Source of the DNA: CAZCZY01 sp964503525
Lineage (GTDB): Bacteria; Patescibacteriota; JAUYIX01
DNA length: 11,291 nucleotides
Direction: 5' to 3'
NCBI GenBank assembly: GCA_964503525.1
Contig: CAZCZY010000090.1
Coordinates: forward strand, 1 to 11,291
Shown here: piece after piece, positions 1-6,682 of the stretch
Numbering within the stretch: the stretch's first letter is position 1
Layout of the letters: each line of letters opens with the position of its first letter
The notes under the pieces: generated by a model
The model's database searches: none
Seen by the model: the letters and a program-made list of their open reading frames with translations, nothing else
Told to the model about the DNA's origin: nothing
Position numbers and translations under genes: made by a program

Positions 1-341
1 AACAGCAGAATTCCTGCGATGAGGGCTCCCAGACTGGCGACAAGTACTGCGGCCGCCGAAATGTCTTTTGCGAGCTTAACAACAGGGTCAAGGCGTGGTT
101 TTTGGACATCTGCAAGGTGCTCAAACGCCGTATTTACCAGCTCTAATGCCAAAACAATAGAAATGATGAGGATCAGCAATATCCATTCTAGTTGGGCAAG
201 TTTTAGCAATGCACCAAGCAAAATCGCGACTACTGCAAAAAAAAGCTCTAATTGGTAGTTCACCTCATATTTTACAACGTGCGCTAAGCCGACTACTGCC
301 GCCCGAAAACTATGTATGCGGTGTTTAGGAAATGAAGTCAT
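1..341 (-). CDS. dgkA: Diacylglycerol/undecaprenol kinase family protein (3' end cut by window)
   Basis: Small integral membrane kinase that phosphorylates diacylglycerol or, in Gram-positive relatives, undecaprenol, feeding lipid carriers back into envelope synthesis. About 113 residues are visible and the frame runs off position 1 without a stop. I see the family signature ELVNTAFE at residues 67-74 (E67, N70 and E74 are the active-site residues by family knowledge), followed by AKDISAAAVL around 91-100, where the family usually has AKD-AAGAVL. An N-terminal YEVNYQLE segment matches the conserved E-x-N region. Hydrophobic helices lie near 33-47, 53-68 and 96-113. The start ATG at 341 is 10 nt after the ybeY stop; no Shine-Dalgarno site is evident, and a TAACTT box overlaps the ybeY stop. 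The ybeY-dgkA order is common in Gram-positive and CPR genomes. Whether the substrate is diacylglycerol or undecaprenol cannot be told. Confidence 0.88.
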   Translation of the reverse strand, partial: MTSFPKHRIHSFRAAVVGLAHVVKYEVNYQLELFFAVVAILLGALLKLAQLEWILLILIISIVLALELVNTAFEHLADVQKPRLDPVVKLAKDISAAAVLVASLGALIAGILL

Positions 342-351
342 TGGGTGGAAG

Positions 352-864
352 TTACCGAGGAGTGTTAATTGAAGGATACACTAATTCACGCGTGACTAGG
401 CCGCGCCGAGCAGTCTGGAGAAGCGGAATTTTTTTTAGGATGGTTTGCTCGGCGCGGCCCATCTTTTTTGCAGCAGCAGCCGATTTTTCATGATCAAAGC
501 CGAGAATGTGCAGCAATCCATGTAGAAACAGCAAGCCCATCTCGACAGGGTTCGAGTGTCCAAAAAGTTTGGCTTGTTTTTGAGCACGTGTGGGCGAAAT
601 AATAATTTCACCGATTAGCGCGGGCTCATCAACAATTTTTGTTCCACGTAAAAAAGAAAATGACAACACATCCGTTGTTCGATTTTTTCCGCGATACATT
701 TTATTGAGGCGAGCCATAGATACGTCGGCAACCAAAGCCAGGCTCGTCTCGGTTTTTATGCGAGGCCCTAATTGTTGCAATGTCGTCACTAAAATTTTTT
801 CTAGCAGTTCTCGCGGCACTTTGAAGCTAGTGCGGTTATTTATTGCCAGACTATGCCGCGCCAT
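352..864 (-). CDS. ybeY: Endoribonuclease YbeY (16S rRNA maturation factor)
   Basis: Zinc-dependent single-strand endoribonuclease that acts in 16S rRNA 3'-end maturation and ribosome quality control. The metal-binding signature H-x3-H-x5-H is complete: H115, H119 and H125 in HGLLHILGFDH. Upstream are the usual family blocks YRGKNRTTDVLSFSF (57-71) and GEIIIS (85-90). The 170-residue length is typical (about 150-170). The start at 864 lies 7 nt after the yqeY stop, with no clear Shine-Dalgarno site, so translational coupling to yqeY is likely. It forms one leftward run with rpsU, yqeY and dgkA, which fits a ribosome-assembly operon. The function is well supported by the intact histidine triad. 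Confidence 0.95.
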   Translation of the reverse strand: MARHSLAINNRTSFKVPRELLEKILVTTLQQLGPRIKTETSLALVADVSMARLNKMYRGKNRTTDVLSFSFLRGTKIVDEPALIGEIIISPTRAQKQAKLFGHSNPVEMGLLFLHGLLHILGFDHEKSAAAAKKMGRAEQTILKKIPLLQTARRGLVTRELVYPSINTPR

Positions 865-871
865 ATACCAA

Positions 872-1321
872 TTACGCGCCCAACTTTTTACGAACCAGTT
901 CGTTTACTTTTTTGAGATCAGCTTTGCCGCGAAGCTCCTTAGACAGTACCCCCATTACTTTTCCCATTTCTTTAGCACTCGTAACACCCGTTTTTTGCAG
1001 TGCTCCGTCAACTGCCTTGGTGATTTCTTCGTCGCTCATTTGGGCCGGAAGATATTTTTCGAGCATGGCGGCCTCGGCTTCTTCTGATTTGGCGCGATCT
1101 TCCGCACCGCCCTTGCGATATTCCACCGCCGCATCACGCCGACTTTTTGCTTCTTTTGCTATCACCGCCATAATCTCGTCATCCGTCAGCGTTTCTTTTT
1201 TCTTTGCGATGCGCGTGTTGGTAAGGGCGGCTTTGACCATGCCAAGAAGTTCACGCGTGCGGGTGTCCCCACCTTTTAGCGCCGTAGTTATTTCTGTATT
1301 GATTTGCTCGAGCAAAGCCAT
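872..1321 (-). CDS. yqeY: GatB/YqeY domain protein
   Basis: Free-standing YqeY protein, the helical domain also found as the tRNA-binding tail of GatB in the tRNA amidotransferase; its independent role is not firmly known. The 149 residues match the family in length and layout: an N-terminal helix with ALLEQINTEIT, then R-ELLGMVKAAL, a lysine-rich stretch, LTDDEIMAVIAKEAKSRRDA, the conserved YRKGGAEDRAKSEEAE segment, LEKYLPAQMSDEEI, and a C-terminal GKVMGVLSKELRGKAD block. The start at 1321 is backed by AAAGGA about 9 nt upstream. It follows rpsU by 36 nt; rpsU-yqeY is a widely conserved pair, which suggests a ribosome-linked role. Confidence 0.95.
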   Translation of the reverse strand: MALLEQINTEITTALKGGDTRTRELLGMVKAALTNTRIAKKKETLTDDEIMAVIAKEAKSRRDAAVEYRKGGAEDRAKSEEAEAAMLEKYLPAQMSDEEITKAVDGALQKTGVTSAKEMGKVMGVLSKELRGKADLKKVNELVRKKLGA

Positions 1322-1357
1322 GTGTAATTCCTTTATTACGCAGTTGCTGCCTATCGC

Positions 1358-1609
1358 CTAGCGGGGACCGCGTCCGCGCCGACCTTCAGACCGCTCCGGT
1401 AATTTCCCTAGTTTACGCAATAAGTCCCGTTCGGCGCGCAGTTCGTTTGAGCGAAGCGCTGATTGTCGTTGTAAATTGCGACTCTTTTCACGCGTAAAAA
1501 ATCGCCCTTTGCGCGCCACATACAGTAGGCCTGATTGCAGGACGCGCTTATTAAAGCGCCGGATCATGCTTTCGAGGGACTCGCGTTCTTTACGTTTTAC
1601 ATCGACCAT
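1358..1609 (-). CDS. rpsU: Small ribosomal subunit protein bS21
   Basis: Ribosomal protein bS21, which sits near the 3' end of 16S rRNA and helps mRNA engagement. The first 40 residues are the family core: VKRKERESLESMIRRFNKRV, then QSGLLYVARKGRFFTREKSR. At 83 residues it is longer than the usual 60-70 because of an extra basic, low-complexity tail (LRKLGKLPERSEGRRGRGPR) ending at the stop. The start ATG at 1609 has no Shine-Dalgarno site. A consensus-like promoter ends at 1622, so the message would begin only about 6 nt before the ATG, making it nearly leaderless. It heads the run rpsU-yqeY-ybeY-dgkA. The assignment is secure; the leaderless reading is inference. Confidence 0.95.
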   Translation of the reverse strand: MVDVKRKERESLESMIRRFNKRVLQSGLLYVARKGRFFTREKSRNLQRQSALRSNELRAERDLLRKLGKLPERSEGRRGRGPR

Positions 1610-1621
1610 AAAAGTCCCACG

Positions 1622-1650
1622 AGTATACGAACAACATCAAAGGCAGTCAA
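1622..1650 (-). promoter_or_regulatory. Sigma-70-type promoter of rpsU
   Basis: On the leftward strand, TTGACT (1645-1650) and TATACT (1622-1627) are separated by exactly 17 nt, close to the consensus. The expected start of transcription is near 1615, about 6 nt upstream of the rpsU ATG at 1609. It lies just past the stop codon of the small membrane peptide gene, so rpsU, yqeY, ybeY and dgkA can be transcribed independently of hisS. Confidence 0.75.
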
Positions 1651-1657
1651 GCGTGCA

Positions 1658-1816
1658 TCATAGAGTCCAGAGGAGCAAACATGTCGGTGAACCGAACCAC
1701 ACGTTACGGTGCACTCCAAATGTTACTTGGAAGACACCGTGGATGATCATGCCAAGCCACAACATCTGGGTAATAAACCACAGACCTAGTAGCCAAGCCG
1801 GAAAACGGACTTTCAT
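1658..1816 (-). CDS. Small hydrophobic membrane protein, 52 residues, function unknown
   Basis: A short open frame in an otherwise empty 340-bp gap. It begins at ATG 1816 with an ideal Shine-Dalgarno site, GAGGAGG, 6 nt before the start, and ends at TGA 1658. In-frame TGA just upstream fixes this start. The product opens MKVRFPAWLLGLWFITQM and has a long Trp-rich hydrophobic stretch (residues 7-33), then a second hydrophobic end (LLLWTL), consistent with one or two membrane helices and a basic inside N-terminus. I do not recognise a family. The strong ribosome binding site is the main argument that it is real; the Trp and Leu content would be unusual for chance. It lies between the HIT gene and the rpsU promoter, in the same direction as both. 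Confidence 0.6.
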   Translation of the reverse strand: MKVRFPAWLLGLWFITQMLWLGMIIHGVFQVTFGVHRNVWFGSPTCLLLWTL

Positions 1817-1820
1817 GCAT

Positions 1821-1847
1821 CACCTCCTCAAAAAAATGAACGAGGTG
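1821..1847 (-). promoter_or_regulatory. Hairpin that would cover the ribosome binding site of the small membrane protein
   Basis: On the leftward strand CACCTC (1842-1847) is the exact complement of GAGGTG (1821-1826), which is part of the GAGGAGGTG ribosome binding site. A competing hairpin is available: A7 (1848-1854) with T7 (1830-1836), which would put CACCTC in its loop and free the site. The two cannot form together, so this could be a switch. The stems are short, and the regulatory role is inference. Confidence 0.35.
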
Positions 1848-1917
1848 TTTTTTTAGCATGATTTTGGGCCGAGAGGTCTGGTTTTTCCGATTCCGGGTTA
1901 CGTTCTCGCTCGGGCAT
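1828..1917 (-). CDS. Possible 29-residue leader peptide
   Basis: A short frame starting at ATG 1917 and ending at TGA 1828, whose last codons run through the T7 tract and into the ribosome binding site of the next small gene (start 1816). The peptide is very polar, opening MPERERNPESEKPDLSAQ and ending KKTPRSFF. There is no Shine-Dalgarno site, but a TGG-TAAAAT extended -10 box ends 6 nt before the ATG, which would place the transcript start on the A of the start codon. A ribosome translating this frame would cross both alternative hairpins and could open the downstream site, so a translational-coupling role is possible. It could equally be untranslated leader. Evidence is thin. Confidence 0.3.
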   Translation of the reverse strand: MPERERNPESEKPDLSAQNHAKKTPRSFF

Positions 1918-1923
1918 GTTCTG

Positions 1924-1932
1924 ATTTTACCA
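1924..1932 (-). promoter_or_regulatory. Possible extended -10 promoter box for the small leader/membrane peptide pair
   Basis: TGG directly followed by TAAAAT (1924-1929) forms an extended -10 element on the leftward strand just after the HIT gene stop. No good -35 box is found 16-18 nt upstream. Expected transcription would start at about 1917. Confidence 0.35.
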
Positions 1933-1952
1933 GTGCAAGGAAAGCACCCCGC

Positions 1953-2294
1953 CTAGCAGCGATTCCCCGAAATCAAATGAAAATGTACGTGCGGAACTTC
2001 CTGTCCCCCGCCTTTGCCGACACGCACAAATAACTGCCAGCCATCCGGTATGCCTGCCTTGGCCGCCAATTCCGATGCAACACGCACAATTTTTCCATAG
2101 AGTGGCTCGTCAGTCGCAGTCAAACCGTTGAGATCGGCCACATGTTTTTTTGGGATAATTAAGTAGTGAACTTCCGCGACTGGGTTGGCGTCTTTGAATG
2201 CAAAAACATCCTCATCCTCAAAAACTTTTTCTGAGGGAATCTGCCCAGCAATGATTTTATCAAAGACGCACGCGTCCGGAACGTTTTTTGTCAT
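1953..2294 (-). CDS. HIT-domain protein (histidine triad nucleotide hydrolase, HINT-like)
   Basis: Histidine triad protein of the HINT branch, which hydrolyses nucleoside phosphoramidates and acyl-adenylates such as adenylates leaked from tRNA synthetases. The triad is intact near the C-terminus: H102, H104 and H106 in PHVHFHL. Other family landmarks are CVFDKIIAGQIPSEKVFEDED at residues 9-29 and HYLIIPKKHV at 43-52. I chose ATG 2294 because GGAGGA lies 5-6 nt upstream; an in-frame ATG at 2306 would add four residues but has only a distant GGAG. The 113-residue length is normal. The start is 27 nt from the hisS stop, so the two are likely co-transcribed, which is sensible for an enzyme that can clear aminoacyl-adenylates. 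The cellular substrate is not known. Confidence 0.92.
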   Translation of the reverse strand: MTKNVPDACVFDKIIAGQIPSEKVFEDEDVFAFKDANPVAEVHYLIIPKKHVADLNGLTATDEPLYGKIVRVASELAAKAGIPDGWQLFVRVGKGGGQEVPHVHFHLISGNRC

Positions 2295-2321
2295 TAAGTC
2301 CTCCATCGCAGGCTGACTCCC

Positions 2322-3671
2322 CTATCCAAGCCTTTTCTTAATCTCGTTGACGACTTTTTCGAGTGGCACAATTTCTTGCACGCCGTTAATCATGTCACGA
2401 ACAATAATCGTTTCATCCAGTGTCTCTTTTTGCCCCAATATCAAAGTCAATGGAACGCCCAACTTAGTAGCTTGCTCAATTTGCGTTGTAATTGCATTTT
2501 TGCCAAAACTCTCAATCACACGGATGCCATTGTCACGTAGTAAATCAAAAACCTTGAGCGCCTTTTTCTTTGCCATCGCTGATAATTGCGCCAAATAAAC
2601 ATCTGCTTTACGTGCCGGTGGAACTTTAATGGCCTGCTCTTGCAGCGCAAGCACCAACCGATCTACGCCGCCGGTGATCCCAACGGCTGGCGTAGGCCTG
2701 CCACCAACTTTTTCGATCAAATCATCGTAGCGTCCGCCAGTAAAAATCGCCTTTGACTTATCACTTTTATCCGGCATGATCGCAAAGACGGTTTTTGTGT
2801 AGTACTCCTGTTCGAGCACTAGTTGCGGATTTAAGCTATACGGAATCTCCAAATTATCCAAAAATTCTAAGACCTGTGTAAAGTGCTGATGGCACAGTTC
2901 ACACAAGTGATCAACGATTTGTGATGCTTCCTTGGCCTGGCGTACACATTTTTCTTCCTGACACGCCAATAATTGCAACGGGCTCAAGGTTCGGCGCTTA
3001 CGACATTTTTTACACAACGCATTTTGGCGCGTCTCATAATATTCTTTGAGGTGTTGCAAATATTCTGGTCGACAATCCAAACAGCCGACGGTATTTACAT
3101 TAATCACCATGTTTTGTAATCCCAAGGTACGAACAACTTTCCAGGCCATCTGTATGACCTGAGCGTCGAGCACTGGATTTTTTTCGCCAATCATTTCAAA
3201 ACCAAATGTGTTGAATTCCCGGTAATTTCCTGGCGAGAGCGGCACGACACGGAACAGCGGACCGGCATACCACAATCGCAAGGGCTTGTCCTGCCCAGAA
3301 AATTTATCTTGCGCAAAGGCGCGACCAATTCCCGGGCGCATATCCGGGCGCAAGGCCACCGCATCACCACCCTTACCACTCACGCGGAATAATTGCTCCT
3401 CAATGATGTCATTGTTTTCGCCCAGAGCTCGGGTGAGCGCCGCAACTTTTTCCAAAACGGGTGTCTCGATGCGTTGTAGCTCGTGCGTTAATGCGGTTGA
3501 CTCGGCCGCAAACAAAATCCAGTCGATAAATTGCCAGCGTTCTTGCAAATGATCCATCGTCCCTGGCACCAAACCTTCTGGTGGTGTGTGCTTAAAACGC
3601 CGCTTCTCAAGCGCGCTCGGATCGACGGGTGCTAAAACTGGTCCTTGTGCTGGGCGTATTGGCTGGTCCAT
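2322..3671 (-). CDS. hisS: Histidyl-tRNA synthetase, divergent at catalytic positions
   Basis: Class II synthetase that charges tRNA-His. Motif 1 lies near RIETPVLE (67-74). Motif 2 is WYAGPLFRVV with R141, followed by NYREFN. Motif 3 is GVDRLVLAL with R338. GGRYDDL is at 312-318 and the C-terminal anticodon-binding domain spans about 355-449. An insert at 197-260 carries four Cys pairs (C197/C200, C220/C223, C237/C242, C257/C260), as in Clostridia-type HisRS. Oddities: the HisA motif LVRGLDYY reads LVLEQEYY (284-291), so the catalytic Arg (R259 in E. coli) is Leu286. LRPEGT reads LRPDMR, changing the residues that hold the histidine amino group. The first 30 residues form an unusual extension. 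The start at 3671 lacks a Shine-Dalgarno site. The full-length anticodon domain argues against HisZ. Family is certain; normal activity is not. Confidence 0.92.
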   Translation of the reverse strand: MDQPIRPAQGPVLAPVDPSALEKRRFKHTPPEGLVPGTMDHLQERWQFIDWILFAAESTALTHELQRIETPVLEKVAALTRALGENNDIIEEQLFRVSGKGGDAVALRPDMRPGIGRAFAQDKFSGQDKPLRLWYAGPLFRVVPLSPGNYREFNTFGFEMIGEKNPVLDAQVIQMAWKVVRTLGLQNMVINVNTVGCLDCRPEYLQHLKEYYETRQNALCKKCRKRRTLSPLQLLACQEEKCVRQAKEASQIVDHLCELCHQHFTQVLEFLDNLEIPYSLNPQLVLEQEYYTKTVFAIMPDKSDKSKAIFTGGRYDDLIEKVGGRPTPAVGITGGVDRLVLALQEQAIKVPPARKADVYLAQLSAMAKKKALKVFDLLRDNGIRVIESFGKNAITTQIEQATKLGVPLTLILGQKETLDETIIVRDMINGVQEIVPLEKVVNEIKKRLG

Positions 3672-3714
3672 TTTTTTTAGATCAAAAAATTAATTGAATG
3701 AGTAGCAAAATAAT

Positions 3715-4386
3715 TTACGGTGCACTTTCTAACGGCATAAGAAAGTCATACTCGGGTGTATCAATTCCTGCCGCGCGATTAAACGGCCAGGCACGAACCC
3801 ACGCACGTCCAACAATATCCGAGCGCGGCAAAACTCCCCATGAGCGCGAGTCACTCGAAGCAGACCGATTATCGCCCAAGACAAAAAACTCATCCTCTCC
3901 CAAAACTACTTCTTGTTCGTTGCCTGTAGTGGCAGTTGTGCTTGGCAAATACGCCTCCTCACCTAATTTCGATTCTTTTCCGTCCATTACTATGAATAGA
4001 GATCCATCTTTAACGCGAACGGTTTCGCCTGGTAAACCAACGATGCGTTTGATGAAAAACTGGGTTCGATCCTTGGGATACCTGAATACCACAACTTCTC
4101 CACGTTCTGGACCCCTAAAACGGTAGGTGATTTCGTCGATTACAAGATAGTCGCGATCCTCAAAGCTCGGCAGCATGCTCTGACCATTAACTTGGAAAGG
4201 CTGAAATAGAAACACACGCACCGGAATAATGATCGCCAGTGCCACTACGACTACTTTGACTACTTCGAAGATAAAACGGCCTGCGGCGCCAAAGAAACGC
4301 CCAAATACTCCACGAGATTGTGGATTACCGGCGCGATTGCCGCGAGTGCTGGGTGGCACTACGGCTTCAGGGTAGTTGGGGTTCAT
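3715..4386 (-). CDS. lepB: Signal peptidase I
   Basis: Membrane serine protease that removes signal peptides from exported proteins. One membrane helix (about 41-58) precedes the catalytic Ser70 in NGQSMLPSF. The general base is K113 in FFIKRIVGLPGETV, and the C-terminal box GDNRSASSDSRSWG is at 171-184. The order and spacing are standard. I set the start at ATG 4386 (223 residues) because a promoter-like pair ends at 4396, only 9 nt upstream. The frame stays open to a GTG at 4482, with another ATG at 4467, and either would add a basic N-terminal stretch unlike the family; those longer forms would overlap the lytR promoter. It is divergent from lytR and 43 nt upstream of hisS. A substrate, the secreted protein at 7381-8079, is encoded in this window. 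Confidence 0.93.
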   Translation of the reverse strand: MNPNYPEAVVPPSTRGNRAGNPQSRGVFGRFFGAAGRFIFEVVKVVVVALAIIIPVRVFLFQPFQVNGQSMLPSFEDRDYLVIDEITYRFRGPERGEVVVFRYPKDRTQFFIKRIVGLPGETVRVKDGSLFIVMDGKESKLGEEAYLPSTTATTGNEQEVVLGEDEFFVLGDNRSASSDSRSWGVLPRSDIVGRAWVRAWPFNRAAGIDTPEYDFLMPLESAP

Positions 4387-4395
4387 CAACCTACG

Positions 4396-4424
4396 AGCGT
4401 ACCACCGATTTGCTACACGAACAA
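4396..4424 (-). promoter_or_regulatory. Probable promoter of lepB, close to the start codon
   Basis: TTGTTC (4419-4424) and TACGCT (4396-4401) on the leftward strand are 17 nt apart, and the -10 is preceded by TGG (extended -10). The expected transcript start is 2-3 nt before ATG 4386, giving a leaderless lepB message. This supports the short lepB start. Confidence 0.5.
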
Positions 4425-4470
4425 GGTAGCTTTGCGACTGTGCACGTAATTGTATCGCGCCGGCCATGCG

Positions 4471-4499
4471 TTGACTGTCCACTAGCGACTCGGTAGGCT
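4471..4499 (+). promoter_or_regulatory. Probable promoter of lytR, close to the start codon
   Basis: TTGACT (4471-4476) and TAGGCT (4494-4499) are 17 nt apart, and the -10 ends 8 nt before the lytR ATG at 4508. Transcription would begin within about 2 nt of the start codon. No Shine-Dalgarno site is present, which fits a leaderless message. Confidence 0.55.
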
Positions 4500-4507
4500 A
4501 ACCGGCA

Positions 4508-5959
4508 ATGCAAGAATATCCAAGTCTCGACGCCCTTCGCAAAAAGGACGCGACTGCTGTCGCTGCAACCGCTCCATCTGGCAGTTCGGTTAGTAGCATG
4601 CTCAACGCCAATCCGTTGGAGATCAAAAAAATAAAACGCCGAAAAGGTCGGCGCACGGCGTTGCGTGTGACAGTTTTGTCATTAGCACTACTGGTCGTTG
4701 CGAGTACAGTTTTTTCTGCGCGGATGCTGACGAGTGGTGCAGGATTATTTGGCGACGACAACGGCCAGGGTTTTTTTGCGTCGTTGCGCTCACTGTTTGG
4801 TGACACTGACCCGCTGATTGGCGAAAAACAAGATCGCGTTAATTTTTTATTGCTCGGCCATGGTGGTGAAGGACATGACGGTCCAAATCTAACCGATACA
4901 ATAATCGTCGCCTCGCTAAAACCGAGCACAAAAGAAGTTGCAATGTTGTCGATTCCACGGGACTTGCTCGTACCAATTGGCGATCTTGGACAAAACAAAA
5001 TTAATTCGGCTTTTGCCACCGGCGAGGAAGGTCAGTATCCGGGTGGTGGCGTGCAACTTACAACCGAGACCGTCGAGGAACTCACCGGGCTCGATATTCC
5101 GTATTATGTTGTGATCGATTTTAGAGGTTTTGAAAAAATCGTGGACGAATTTGGTGGCGTGGAGGTTGATGTGCCACGCGAATTTTACGATTTTCTACAT
5201 GGGATACAGTACGACGCAGGACCAACCCATTTTGATGGCGAGGAAGCATTGTATTTTGTTCGCGCCAGATACGTTGAGGGACCAGAGGGTGGAGATTTTG
5301 CTCGGGCCGCCCGGACGCAACTAGTCCTCAAGTCATTGCGCGGTAAAGCGTTACAGTTAAACCCCGTCACAGATCTAAGTACGATCTCCTCGTTACTCAA
5401 TAGTGTCGGCGAACATGTGCGCACCAATGTACAGATCGGCGAAATGAAACGACTGTACGAACTCGCCAGCGAGATCAATGTGGATACGATCAAAAGTCGC
5501 GTGATTGACGAAGGCGAGACAGGACTTGTGTACGGCACGTCGGTATCGATTGGCGGCGTCAATGTATCGGTACTTTCGCCCAACGACCCGACTTTCGCAG
5601 AAATCCAAGCGTATGCCGAGCGTATGTTTGATGCATTGCCGCCAGCGGCAGAAAACGCCACGCTGGAAATCCAAAATGGCACGACCACGACGGGGATTGC
5701 CGCAACGCTATCTAATACGCTTACCACCTCGGCAGAAATTGTCGCGGTCTCCGATGCCGATACCGACGATTATCAGGCCTCATTTATCGTCGATAATACC
5801 GATGGAAAAATGCCCGAGACGCTCAAACAACTACTTGACGAGCTGAGCGAGCTTGGCATTGAGGCCCGTGTCGTTACCAGTACGCGCTACCCCAATCAAT
5901 CCAGTGCAGATCTGCTTCTCGTTCTTGGCGAAGACTACGTGGATTGTTGCACACAGTAG
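4508..5959 (+). CDS. lytR: LytR-CpsA-Psr (LCP) family protein with LytR C-terminal domain
   Basis: LCP proteins transfer glycopolymers from undecaprenyl carriers onto the cell wall, acting outside the membrane. A basic cytoplasmic segment (KKIKRRKGRR, 40-49) precedes one membrane helix at about 51-70. The LCP core follows at about 110-280. It has NLTDTIIVASL (D130), SIPRDLLV (R151), QNKINSAFA (K164), YYVVIDFRGFEKIVDEFGGV, and the Arg-rich EALYFVRARY...FARAARTQ segment (R252, R254, R266, R269) that binds the lipid pyrophosphate in the family. A LytR_C domain at about 384-475 (TLEIQNGTTTTGIA) completes the 483 residues. The last residues DCCTQ are unusual. The ATG at 4508 sits 8 nt after a -10 box. 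It is divergent from lepB and 59 bp upstream of pth. Which polymer is attached is not visible. Confidence 0.93.
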   Translation: MQEYPSLDALRKKDATAVAATAPSGSSVSSMLNANPLEIKKIKRRKGRRTALRVTVLSLALLVVASTVFSARMLTSGAGLFGDDNGQGFFASLRSLFGDTDPLIGEKQDRVNFLLLGHGGEGHDGPNLTDTIIVASLKPSTKEVAMLSIPRDLLVPIGDLGQNKINSAFATGEEGQYPGGGVQLTTETVEELTGLDIPYYVVIDFRGFEKIVDEFGGVEVDVPREFYDFLHGIQYDAGPTHFDGEEALYFVRARYVEGPEGGDFARAARTQLVLKSLRGKALQLNPVTDLSTISSLLNSVGEHVRTNVQIGEMKRLYELASEINVDTIKSRVIDEGETGLVYGTSVSIGGVNVSVLSPNDPTFAEIQAYAERMFDALPPAAENATLEIQNGTTTTGIAATLSNTLTTSAEIVAVSDADTDDYQASFIVDNTDGKMPETLKQLLDELSELGIEARVVTSTRYPNQSSADLLLVLGEDYVDCCTQ

Positions 5960-6018
5960 CTCATATTTAGGCGTGCCCTTGCAATGGGACGCAAAATGTG
6001 TCAGAGTGCGTTGATCTT

Positions 6019-6570
6019 ATGACACGAACTAAAACGATATTGATCGTCGGCTTGGGAAATCCCGAGAAAAAATTCGAGTTCACTCGTCATAATTTAGGTT
6101 TTCGTGTGCTTGATCGAGTTCGACAAGAGACCGGCGCTTCGCCTTTTAAACGAACCGAAAAAATATATGCCGAAATTTCAGAAGCCAATGTTCAAGGAAA
6201 TCGGGTGCTGCTAGCCAAACCGCTGACGTATATGAATGAATCTGGTGCTGCCGTTGCTCGCCTCCAAAAGGAGTTTGATATCGAGAATGATAGCCTTTGG
6301 CTAGTTCACGATGACAAGGATTTAGACCTTGGGGTGATGCGCGTACGAGAAACGGGAAGTTCGGCTGGTCACAAAGGGGTCCAATCGGTGATTGATCATC
6401 TAGGATCAAAGAATTTCAAACGATACCGTCTCGGTATTTTGAGCGCCGGCACAAAGAAAATCGATACGGACAAATTTGTCTTATCAAAGTTTTTGCCAGA
6501 GGAAGAACCGACCGTACGCAATTTAATTGATCGCGCAACGGCACAGATTAAAAGCGATCTGGACGCGTAA
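6019..6570 (+). CDS. pth: Peptidyl-tRNA hydrolase
   Basis: Releases tRNA from peptidyl-tRNA that drops off ribosomes. The motifs are in order: IVGLGNPEKKFEFTRHNLGF with N14 and the catalytic H24, LTYMNESGAAV with N73, and LVHDDKDLDLG with D98. Then comes SAGHKGVQSV, where the usual GHNG reads GHKG, so the Asn equivalent to N114 of E. coli is Lys119. Length is 183 residues from ATG 6019, which fits the family (about 185-195). An upstream ATG at 5998 would add MSECVDL, which the family lacks. No Shine-Dalgarno site is seen. It follows lytR by 59 nt; the gap holds a small imperfect hairpin (5971-5992) but no T-run, so co-transcription with lytR is likely. Confidence 0.93.
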   Translation: MTRTKTILIVGLGNPEKKFEFTRHNLGFRVLDRVRQETGASPFKRTEKIYAEISEANVQGNRVLLAKPLTYMNESGAAVARLQKEFDIENDSLWLVHDDKDLDLGVMRVRETGSSAGHKGVQSVIDHLGSKNFKRYRLGILSAGTKKIDTDKFVLSKFLPEEEPTVRNLIDRATAQIKSDLDA

Positions 6571-6616
6571 GAGCGACCTCGGCGCGTAACTAGCCAACCT
6601 TAGGTTGCCAGCGGCA

Positions 6617-6649
6617 CGCAAAAAAAGAAGGGACGAACTATTTCGTCCC
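6617..6649 (-). terminator. Intrinsic terminator of the zinc finger gene, probably also stops pth
   Basis: A perfect 8-bp stem (6630-6637 with 6642-6649) closes a 4-nt loop. On the leftward strand it is followed by TTCTTTTTTT, a textbook terminator for the gene at 6683-6898. On the rightward strand it is followed only by a broken T-rich stretch, so it may work weakly for pth. It sits between two convergent genes. A smaller 5-bp hairpin, CAACC TTA GGTTG, lies just left of it. Confidence 0.8.
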
Positions 6650-6682
6650 CGTTGTTTGCTTTGTGCGCGACGCCGCAACCTC

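Noticed and set aside
2322..3671. Calling the divergent HisRS a HisZ regulatory subunit.
   Set aside because: HisZ lacks the anticodon-binding C-terminal domain and the Cys-rich insert, both present here, and no hisG is adjacent.
4387..4482. N-terminal extension of lepB to GTG 4482 or ATG 4467.
   Set aside because: The extension is not family-like, would overlap the lytR promoter, and a promoter-like pair ends 9 nt before ATG 4386. It remains possible, so the choice is stated in the lepB entry.
5971..5992. Hairpin between lytR and pth as a terminator.
   Set aside because: The stem has a bulge and only seven pairs, and is followed by GCAAAATG, not a T-run.
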